In this document: one piece after another, positions 1-5,353 of the stretch
Layout of the letters: every line of letters begins with the position of its first letter
Position numbering within the stretch: position 1 is the first letter of the stretch
NCBI GenBank assembly: GCA_019247235.1
Contig: JAFAPG010000784.1
Coordinates: forward strand, 1 to 5,353
Origin: Acidobacteriota bacterium
Lineage (GTDB): Bacteria > Acidobacteriota > Terriglobia > Terriglobales > Acidobacteriaceae
Direction of reading: 5' to 3'
Length of the DNA: 5,353 nucleotides
Translations under genes and position numbers: made by a program
Notes under the pieces: model-generated
Told to the model about the DNA's origin: nothing
Seen by the model: only the letters and a program-made list of their open reading frames with translations
Database searches by the model: none

Positions 1-903
1 GTACAGGCTTCCAGCGTGAGTGAAACATCGGCATCCATCGATGAGATGGTGGCTTCGATCCAGCGCGTGGCCGATACCGCTAAAGTGCTGCTCGATATTT
101 CCAACCGCTCGCGCGAAGAAGTGCACAGCGGCATCTCTACCATGGACAAGGCGACCGAGGGGCTGAACAAGATCAACACCACCATCGGAGCCTCGGGCTT
201 AATCATCGGAGCCTTGGGACAACGTGCCGATGATATTGGCAAGATCATCGAAGTCATCGATGATCTAGCGGAACAGACCAACCTGCTGGCTTTGAACGCC
301 GCCATTGAGGCGGCTCGCGCCGGCGAACATGGATTGGGATTTGCCGTGGTAGCCGATGAAGTACGCAAGCTGGCGGAAAAATCGGCGCAGTCCACCAAGG
401 AGATTTCCGAACTCATTGCCAGCATTCAGAAGGAAGCTCGCAAAGCGGTCGAGAACATGGATCAGAGCACCACGATTGTCAACGAGGGGCTCGGATTAGG
501 ACAAGAGCTCAACAACGCTTTGCGCAAAATTTCAAACGTCGTCACCGAGGTTTACAAATTTGCGCAAGAGATCGGAGCGGCTACCAACGAGCAATCCCAC
601 GGTTCCACGCAGATTGCCCGTGCTACCGCCCGGCTGAACGAAATTACCCATGAGATTAACTCTGCCGTCGAGGAGCAGGCTTCCGGAGCTCACGCGGTGG
701 TGAAAGCCATGGAACGAATGCGCGAACTGGTGCAACAGACCACCTCCGGTTCGACCGAGCTAGCGGCATCCTCCGAACAAATGTCCAAGATGTCGGGCGA
801 TCTGCTTGAGTCGATGAACCGATTTGGGGTGGGACAAGAGTCAGACTTTCTGGGAGAAGAGCGCGGCCGCAAGGCGCGCGCCGCTGCCGGGTCGCGCCTA
901 TGA
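1..903 (+). CDS. Methyl-accepting chemotaxis protein, C-terminal signalling domain (5' partial)
   Basis: The cytoplasmic signalling part of a chemoreceptor, which forms a long antiparallel coiled-coil hairpin that binds CheW and CheA at its tip. The frame is open to the left edge, so an internal GTG at 16 is not the true start; sensor, membrane and HAMP parts lie outside. Numbering residues from that GTG, the hairpin tip is at 86-104 (EQTNLLALNAAIEAARAGE), followed by GFAVVADEVRKLAEKS. Position 107 is Leu (GEHGLGF) where most families have Arg or another polar or basic residue. Candidate methylation sites fitting the small-small-x-x-E/Q-E/Q-x-x-small-small pattern are at 188-197 (E192, Q193) and 216-225 (E220, Q221), with a near match at 5-14 (SASIDE). 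The protein ends in a short basic tail (...AAAGSRL) without an aromatic NWETF-like pentapeptide. Its stop overlaps the cheW start by 4 nt. The family call is certain; the ligand and MCP heptad class are unknown. Confidence 0.97.
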   Translation, partial: VQASSVSETSASIDEMVASIQRVADTAKVLLDISNRSREEVHSGISTMDKATEGLNKINTTIGASGLIIGALGQRADDIGKIIEVIDDLAEQTNLLALNAAIEAARAGEHGLGFAVVADEVRKLAEKSAQSTKEISELIASIQKEARKAVENMDQSTTIVNEGLGLGQELNNALRKISNVVTEVYKFAQEIGAATNEQSHGSTQIARATARLNEITHEINSAVEEQASGAHAVVKAMERMRELVQQTTSGSTELAASSEQMSKMSGDLLESMNRFGVGQESDFLGEERGRKARAAAGSRL

Positions 904-1415
904 CAACAGCCACGGCTGTCGCTCGCGAGTTGCACATTGTGGGATTCCAGGTGGGGCGCGAGACCTACGGAGTGCCGATTACTTCGTTGCATGAAATTGT
1001 TCGCGTTCCGGAAATCACGGCGGTGCCCGACTCCCCGGACTATATGGAAGGGGTGATTAACCTGCGAGGCAAGATCGTCTCGGTCATCGATTTGCGAAAG
1101 CGCCTGGGGGAGAAAAAAGTCAGCTCCAGCCGTCGTAATCGCATCCTGGTGGTCGAGCATAATGGCCGGCTCTCGGGCTTAATCGTAGATGCCGCCTCGG
1201 AAGTGTTGAAGATTCCTGCCTCCGACGTCGAGGCCTCGCCTACGTCGCTTGAGCAGGGGGGCACGCAATGCGTGACCGGGTTGGGTAAGTACAAGGGGCG
1301 TCTGATTGTGCTATTGGACATGAAGAAGCTGCTTGATTTGGGAATCGTGCAAAAGAATCCTGCGGACGGTCTCCCCGGCCCGGCCGCTAGCCGGCGGGGG
1401 ACAACCGCAAAGTAA
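900..1415 (+). CDS. cheW: CheW chemotaxis coupling (adaptor) protein
   Basis: A soluble adaptor of 171 residues, close to the usual CheW length, that links the receptor tip to the CheA P5 domain in the cytoplasmic array. A single CheW-like SH3-type double barrel spans about residues 10-146: the first strand is LHIVGFQVGRETYGVPI, then GVINLRGKIVSVIDLRKRLG at 51-70 with the conserved NLRG motif at 54-57. GLIVDAASEVLKI at 93-105 and GRLIVLLDMKKLL at 133-145 complete it. The last 25 or so residues are a Pro/Gly/Ala/Ser-rich tail outside the fold. No receiver domain is attached, so it is CheW and not CheV. The ATG overlaps the MCP stop in ATGA and has no convincing Shine-Dalgarno sequence upstream, which suggests its translation relies on ribosomes finishing the MCP gene. 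The same fold recurs as P5 of the CheA encoded downstream. Confidence 0.96.
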   Translation: MTTATAVARELHIVGFQVGRETYGVPITSLHEIVRVPEITAVPDSPDYMEGVINLRGKIVSVIDLRKRLGEKKVSSSRRNRILVVEHNGRLSGLIVDAASEVLKIPASDVEASPTSLEQGGTQCVTGLGKYKGRLIVLLDMKKLLDLGIVQKNPADGLPGPAASRRGTTAK

Positions 1416-1418
1416 GCG

Positions 1419-1423
1419 AAGGA
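1419..1423 (+). promoter_or_regulatory. Ribosome binding site of cheR
   Basis: AAGGA lies in the only intergenic gap of the cluster, 5 nt before the ATG at 1429. It decides the cheR start: the frame is open back to an ATG at 1333, but that would run inside cheW, lacks this site, and would add 32 residues that resemble no CheR N-terminus. Confidence 0.75.
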
Positions 1424-1428
1424 AACTC

Positions 1429-2334
1429 ATGAGTTCTCCAGCTGTTGCCATCCACCTCACTGATGCCGAATTGCGGCTGCTGCAAACCCTCGTCTACCAA
1501 GAGTGTGGGATGTACTTCGACGCACGCCGATCGCACTTCCTGCGCGACCGAGTACTCCGGCGTTTGCGTGAGTCCCGCATGGACACTTTCTATAGCTATT
1601 ACCAACTGCTGATCAGCGCCGAGGGCCGGCAGGAACTGCACAATTTAGTCGAGAATCTAACTGTCAATGAAACCAGTTTCTTTCGCAACAAGGCCCAGCT
1701 GGATTTATTTCACAAGCAGATTCTTGAGGAAATTATCACCAAAAAGCAGGACCGGCGAGACTACCAGATCCGAATCTGGAGTGCAGGCTGCTCGACCGGA
1801 CAGGAACCCTACACCATTGCCATGTTGATTGCCGACGCCTTGGCCTACCATCAACTGCGTCGACCCATCTTGGGGGAGACGACCTGGCCAAAGCCGCTCG
1901 TGCCCGCGCCCTGGTCGGTTGAAATTCCTGCCAGCGACATCAGCTACTCAGTCCTCCGAGTGGGCCAGGAGGGCATCTACAACGAGCACCAAATGGCCTC
2001 GGTCGACTACAACTATCGCCTGCGCTACTTTGACAAGGTGGGTGAGCGTTACGCTCTGAAGAAGGCCATCAAGGAATTGGTGCACTTTGACTTTCACAAT
2101 CTCAAGACCGAGTTTTTGCCGCGCTCGAACGATGTCATCTTTTGTCGCAACGTGATGATGTATTTCGATGAAGCCGAGCAACGCCGGCTGATTGAGAAGT
2201 TCTATCGCTGTTTATCCCCGGGTGGATATCTTTTGGTGGGACACGCGGAAAGCTTACTGGGTCTCACCGACAAGTTCACCATGATCTTTCGCAACAGCGG
2301 CACTGCCTATAAGCGCACCGAGGTATCCCAGTGA
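1429..2334 (+). CDS. cheR: CheR chemoreceptor glutamate O-methyltransferase
   Basis: Uses S-adenosylmethionine to methylate glutamates on the MCP coiled coil, the forward arm of adaptation. The protein has 301 residues. An all-helical N-terminal domain (about 8-75) leads into LTVNETSFFRN at 77-87, the usual CheR linker motif. The Rossmann-like methyltransferase core has the SAM-binding loop WSAGCSTGQEPYTIAM at 117-132, ASDIS at 168-172 (Asp170 is the expected ribose-contacting acid), IFCRNVMMYFD at 237-247 and SPGGYLLVGHAESL at 263-276. All the hallmark motifs are intact. Two departures from E. coli CheR: about 17 extra residues at 139-161, rich in Pro and Trp, between the first core helix and strand 2; and a beta-subdomain loop (199-207) about four residues shorter. 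The start at 1429 is supported by AAGGA. The TGA overlaps the cheA GTG by 4 nt. No TPR or other tail domain is present. Confidence 0.96.
   Translation: MSSPAVAIHLTDAELRLLQTLVYQECGMYFDARRSHFLRDRVLRRLRESRMDTFYSYYQLLISAEGRQELHNLVENLTVNETSFFRNKAQLDLFHKQILEEIITKKQDRRDYQIRIWSAGCSTGQEPYTIAMLIADALAYHQLRRPILGETTWPKPLVPAPWSVEIPASDISYSVLRVGQEGIYNEHQMASVDYNYRLRYFDKVGERYALKKAIKELVHFDFHNLKTEFLPRSNDVIFCRNVMMYFDEAEQRRLIEKFYRCLSPGGYLLVGHAESLLGLTDKFTMIFRNSGTAYKRTEVSQ
2320..2324 (+). promoter_or_regulatory. Ribosome binding site of cheA
   Basis: GAGGT inside the end of cheR, 6 nt before the GTG at 2331. It supports GTG as the real cheA start: no ATG in frame lies nearby, and the Hpt domain begins within a few residues. 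Confidence 0.6.
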
Positions 2335-4463
2335 CGCAATTCTCTGACGATCCCGGCGCCGAGCTGCGCGAGCTCTTCTTTGAGACTGCGCAGGAGCTGC
2401 TCCAGCATCTCAACGATGATGCGCTTAACATCGAGAAGACGCCTGCCAATCGCGAGATCGTCCGCAGCATGCGGCGCACCATTCACACCTTAAAGGGCGA
2501 CGCCGCGGCGGCAGGCTTTCAGGAGCTGAGCGAGCTAGCGCATCTGCTTGAAGATGCCCTAGCGGTTGAAGCCTTCTCCGAAAATGTCTCCTTGGCGGAA
2601 CTAGGTTTCACCGCTGCCGATAGCTTTAACGCGGTCTTGGCGGCATGCCGCCAGCAGGCGGCGATGCCCGACACCTCAAAGCTCAGGTCACTGGTCGAAC
2701 AACTCACTTCTGGTATTTCGGGCCAGGGGGAGAACGGCGCCAAAAAACCGGTCTCCGCCGGACCGCAAGTGGCTTGGACCGAATATGAAAAATTGGCCGC
2801 CTACGAGGCCCATAGCCAGGGCCGGAATGTCTTTCATATTGTGGCCCAGATCGACCCCCTGTGCGCGATGCCCATTGCCGCGCGCCAACTGGTAGCCAAT
2901 TCGCTCTCGGCCGTCGCTCAGGTCCTCGGGGCTCGACCCGAGCCCGGCTCACCGCCTCAAGGACAGGCCATTGAGCTGCTCGTGGCCACCAGCGAAGAGG
3001 AAAGCGTAATTTTGGCGAAATGTCACATTCCCACGGTCATCACTAAGGCGGAATGCTTCAAAGCGGAAATTGAGGCGCCTCTCGGCCAGGGCGCTCGAAG
3101 TGTGACCGCCGATGAGCCCACGGCGGTAGAGAAGGCGCCTGAGCCCGAGGAGATGCGAGCCAGCGAGTCGACAAACCCTAACCGGCGCTCGACCAGCGCC
3201 GAGACGGTATTGCGGGTCGATGCCGAACGTATCGATACCGTGCTCAATCTGGTCGGCGAACTGATCATCGGCAAGTCCATGCTGCAGCAGACCGTACAAG
3301 AGTACAGCCGTCGCTACCCTAAAGATTCCCTGCGCAGCCGTTTTCAGGATGCCATGGCCATTCAGTCACGGGTATTGAACGACCTGCAACGTTCGGTCAT
3401 GAAAATTCGTATGGTGCCGGTCGAGCAACTGTTTCGCCGCTTTCCTCGTATCGTGCGCGATGCTGCTCAACGCTGCAATAAGCAAGTTGAGTTGGTCTTT
3501 AGCGGCCAAGACACGGATTTAGACAAGAGTCTGCTCGATGCCATCGCCGAGCCCTTGACGCACATCGTGCGCAACGCCGTTAGCCATGGTCTAGAGAACG
3601 CCGAAGAGCGCGTTCGCGCCTCGAAACCCCCCACCGGTCGTATCCGTCTCGATGCCTGTCATCAAGCCAATCAGCTGATTGTCGAAGTGAGCGATGACGG
3701 CAGTGGAATTGACGTTCGCAAGGTCAAGGCCAAGGCAATTGCCAATGGACTGCTGCGCGCCGAGGAAGCCGAACGTTTATCCCACACCGAGCTACTGGAT
3801 CTGATCTTTCGCCCGGGTTTCAGCACGGCCGATGAAATCACCGAAGTCTCTGGTCGCGGGGTGGGTCTCGATGTGGTGCGCAGCGTGTTGCATCGCCTCA
3901 AGGGCACAGTAGAACTGGAGACGCATCCTGGCAAAGGTACCAAATTTCGCCTCAAGCTGCCGCTGACTCTGGCCATCATTAAGGCCCTGTTATTCCGAAT
4001 CGACCAGCGACTGTACGCTATTCCGCTCAACGCGGTAGCAGAAATTGCTCGTGCCCGGGAATCTGATCTTCACCACGTCGATTCCTGGGAAGTACTCCAG
4101 CTGCGGGGACAGGTTCTGCCCCTGATGCGCTTAGGGCAGAGACCAACTGGTGATCTCGACCAGAATCAGCAGAAAATGTTCGTCCTGGTGGTCAACTTTT
4201 CTGGCCGCAAGCTGGGCTTAATCGTGGATGCGCTTGTCGGTGAGGAAGAGTTGGTCTTGAAGGCTCTGGACGATCAAACCGTGGCCACCGACCTGGTGAC
4301 CGGCGCTTCCATTCTGGGCGATGGTCGCGTGGTTTTGATTATGAATCTGGCAGCCGTGGTTGAGCGATTCATCGGCCCAGGCAGTGAGGAGGCATCGCTC
4401 GACGCCTATGTTCCTGAGGCCTCGGCGATTCCGACCAGCGCGCGGGCGGAGGTTGGACGATGA
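2331..4463 (+). CDS. cheA: CheA chemotaxis sensor histidine kinase
   Basis: Cytoplasmic array kinase that autophosphorylates a histidine in trans and passes the phosphate to CheB and an output regulator. It has 710 residues in the classic P1-P5 order. P1 (Hpt), about 8-110, carries phosphorylated His52 in IHTLKGDAAAAGF. A divergent ferredoxin-like P2 region, about 166-243, is flanked by low-complexity linkers. P3 dimerisation is at about 292-362 (VLRVDAERIDTVLNLVGELI). The P4 ATPase spans about 363-545, with the N box HIVRNAVSHGLE at 411-422 (Asn415), G1 DDGSGID at 455-461, the F-box region LIFRPGFSTADEITEVSGRG at 491-510 and G2 GRGVGLDVV at 508-516. The CheW-like P5 is at about 546-680. All catalytic motifs look functional. 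Unlike the usual HTLKGSA and NAVDHG, it has Asp57 and Ser418. No C-terminal receiver is fused. It starts at GTG in a GTGA overlap with cheR and ends in an ATGA overlap with cheB. Confidence 0.97.
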   Translation: MTQFSDDPGAELRELFFETAQELLQHLNDDALNIEKTPANREIVRSMRRTIHTLKGDAAAAGFQELSELAHLLEDALAVEAFSENVSLAELGFTAADSFNAVLAACRQQAAMPDTSKLRSLVEQLTSGISGQGENGAKKPVSAGPQVAWTEYEKLAAYEAHSQGRNVFHIVAQIDPLCAMPIAARQLVANSLSAVAQVLGARPEPGSPPQGQAIELLVATSEEESVILAKCHIPTVITKAECFKAEIEAPLGQGARSVTADEPTAVEKAPEPEEMRASESTNPNRRSTSAETVLRVDAERIDTVLNLVGELIIGKSMLQQTVQEYSRRYPKDSLRSRFQDAMAIQSRVLNDLQRSVMKIRMVPVEQLFRRFPRIVRDAAQRCNKQVELVFSGQDTDLDKSLLDAIAEPLTHIVRNAVSHGLENAEERVRASKPPTGRIRLDACHQANQLIVEVSDDGSGIDVRKVKAKAIANGLLRAEEAERLSHTELLDLIFRPGFSTADEITEVSGRGVGLDVVRSVLHRLKGTVELETHPGKGTKFRLKLPLTLAIIKALLFRIDQRLYAIPLNAVAEIARARESDLHHVDSWEVLQLRGQVLPLMRLGQRPTGDLDQNQQKMFVLVVNFSGRKLGLIVDALVGEEELVLKALDDQTVATDLVTGASILGDGRVVLIMNLAAVVERFIGPGSEEASLDAYVPEASAIPTSARAEVGR
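4448..4452 (+). promoter_or_regulatory. Ribosome binding site of cheB
   Basis: GGAGG within the last codons of cheA, 7 nt before the ATG at 4460. It is the strongest Shine-Dalgarno sequence in the window and supports that start, so cheB probably combines coupling to cheA with efficient initiation of its own. Confidence 0.75.
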
Positions 4464-5353
4464 CAGGACAACCTATACGGGTGCTGGTGGTTGACGACTC
4501 GGCCCTGATGCGAAAGCTCATTCCCCAGATCATCGAGACCGATAACACCATCCAAGTCATCGGCACGGCCATCGATGGCAACTTTGGGCTGAAAAAGATC
4601 GAGGAGCTCCGCCCCCAGGTAATAACGCTTGACCTAGAGATGCCGGGAATGGGCGGGCTGGATATGTTGCGGGAGATTATGCGGCTGCACCGCATCCCGG
4701 TGATCGTGGTCAGCTCTCATAGCACGCAAGGCGCCTCAGTAACCCTCAAAGCGTTGTCTCTTGGGGCCTTTGACTTTGTTGCCAAACCCGCCGACATCGC
4801 CTCACGCATGCAGGAAATTAGCCGCGAGCTGATTTCAAAGATCAAGGCGGCGGCCCAGAGCCGAGGTATCGCGGTGCCCTCTCCCGCCGAGATTTCCCTC
4901 TCCGCCCCTGGTTACAAGAAGAAGCCGGGAACGTCGAAGCAGCCCAACCGAATTGTGGCCATTGGCATTTCCACCGGGGGACCGCAATCATTGCAGTACT
5001 TGCTCTCCCAATTTCGGCCGGATTTTTCCGCCAGCATCGTGGTCGTACAACACATGCCGCAGGGCTTTACCGATATGTTCGCCCGGCGCTTGGACGACTG
5101 CTGCTCGCTCAACGTGAAAGAAGCGCAGTCGGGCGATCTGTTGGCCGCGGGCCGTGTCTTGATCTGCCCAGGCAATCGTCACCTGCGCGTGAAACGTTTG
5201 CCCCTGGGAGATATTGCCGTCTTGGGTGATGATTCTCGGGTCAACGGCCATCGCCCCTCGGTCGATGTGACCTTTCACAGCGTGGCGGAAGAATTTGGCC
5301 GGATGGCAATCGGCGTTCTGATGACCGGAATGGGCGAAGACGGCGCTCAGGGT
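4460..5353 (+). CDS. cheB: CheB protein-glutamate methylesterase / response regulator (3' partial)
   Basis: Removes methyl groups from MCP glutamates (and typically deamidates glutamines) once its receiver is phosphorylated by CheA, opposing CheR. The window holds 298 codons with no stop; a typical CheB is about 350 residues, so only the C-terminal end is missing. The receiver domain (about 5-125) has acidic Asp12 and Asp13, the phosphoacceptor Asp58 in DLEMPGMGGL, Ser85 in VSSHSTQG and Lys109 in FVAKP. A linker of about 35 residues, rich in Ser, Pro and Lys (126-163), precedes the methylesterase domain. There the catalytic triad is visible: Ser171 in GISTGGP, His198 in VQHMPQGF and Asp294 in TGMGEDGAQG. 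Both domains therefore appear active. The ATG at 4460 overlaps the cheA stop and is preceded by GGAGG. The family call is secure; the specific receptors served are inferred from the neighbouring MCP gene. Confidence 0.97.
   Translation, partial: MTGQPIRVLVVDDSALMRKLIPQIIETDNTIQVIGTAIDGNFGLKKIEELRPQVITLDLEMPGMGGLDMLREIMRLHRIPVIVVSSHSTQGASVTLKALSLGAFDFVAKPADIASRMQEISRELISKIKAAAQSRGIAVPSPAEISLSAPGYKKKPGTSKQPNRIVAIGISTGGPQSLQYLLSQFRPDFSASIVVVQHMPQGFTDMFARRLDDCCSLNVKEAQSGDLLAAGRVLICPGNRHLRVKRLPLGDIAVLGDDSRVNGHRPSVDVTFHSVAEEFGRMAIGVLMTGMGEDGAQG

Noticed and set aside
690..1160. Minus-strand open frame of 156 codons across the MCP/cheW junction
   Set aside because: It lies antisense to two well-supported genes, has no recognisable domain and is an expected by-product of GC-rich coding sequence.
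1375..1400. GC-rich CCCCGGCCCGGCCGCTAGCCGGCGGGG as an intrinsic terminator at the end of cheW
   Set aside because: It can fold back on itself but has no following U run, lies inside the cheW frame, and the operon clearly continues 30 nt later.
1333..1428. In-frame upstream extension of cheR beginning at an ATG inside cheW
   Set aside because: It would overlap cheW by over 80 nt, the added residues match no CheR N-terminus, and the ATG at 1429 has AAGGA at proper spacing.
2949..3299. Minus-strand open frames opposite the CheA P2-P3 linker
   Set aside because: No domain, no convincing ribosome binding site, and they are opposite an intact CheA reading frame.
195..4222. The string GGGCTTAATC occurring in the MCP gene (about 195), cheW (about 1176) and cheA (about 4214) as a possible dispersed regulatory repeat
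   Set aside because: In cheW and cheA it encodes the same GLIVDA strand of the homologous CheW-like fold, so shared ancestry and codon choice explain it; the MCP copy also encodes Gly-Leu-Ile and is probably chance.
4912..5278. Two overlapping minus-strand open frames opposite cheB
   Set aside because: The plus strand here encodes the CheB methylesterase with its catalytic residues; the antisense products show no family features.

Overview
The window is one dense, single-strand chemotaxis (chemosensory) gene cluster read left to right: the 3' part of a methyl-accepting chemotaxis protein (MCP) gene, cheW, cheR, cheA, and the 5' part of cheB. Almost every base is coding and the only gap between genes is 13 bp. 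There are no RNA genes, mobile elements, CRISPR arrays or internal terminators that I can support. The right-edge gene, cheB, has no stop codon inside the window but is clearly real.

The organism is a bacterium of moderately high GC (roughly 55-60% by eye). The CheA phosphotransfer motif HTLKGDA, the MCP tip variant GEHGLGF and the gene order look to me like an environmental Acidobacteriota or deltaproteobacterial-type lineage. This is an impression, not a demonstrated assignment. Nothing points to recent horizontal transfer: codon choice and composition look even across the five genes.

Layout: 1-903, MCP signalling domain, open at the left, so its sensor, membrane and HAMP parts lie outside; 900-1415, CheW adaptor; 1429-2334, CheR methyltransferase; 2331-4463, five-domain CheA histidine kinase without a fused receiver; 4460-5353, CheB receiver-methylesterase, open at the right, missing roughly the last 50 residues. 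Three of the four junctions are 4-nt overlaps (ATGA, GTGA, ATGA), which suggests translational coupling. The cheW-cheR junction instead has a short spacer with its own ribosome binding site.

Together the genes encode a nearly complete core array with adaptation: the MCP and CheW recruit and control CheA; CheA phosphorylates CheB and, presumably, an output regulator outside the window; CheR and CheB add and remove methyl groups on the MCP helices. No CheY, CheC, CheD, CheZ or other output protein is visible, so whether the system drives motility or an alternative output cannot be told from this window. I do not see a wholly undescribed system. The most distinctive points are an insertion of about 17 residues in CheR, a shortened CheR beta-subdomain loop matched with an MCP lacking a tethering pentapeptide, and a divergent P2-like region in CheA.
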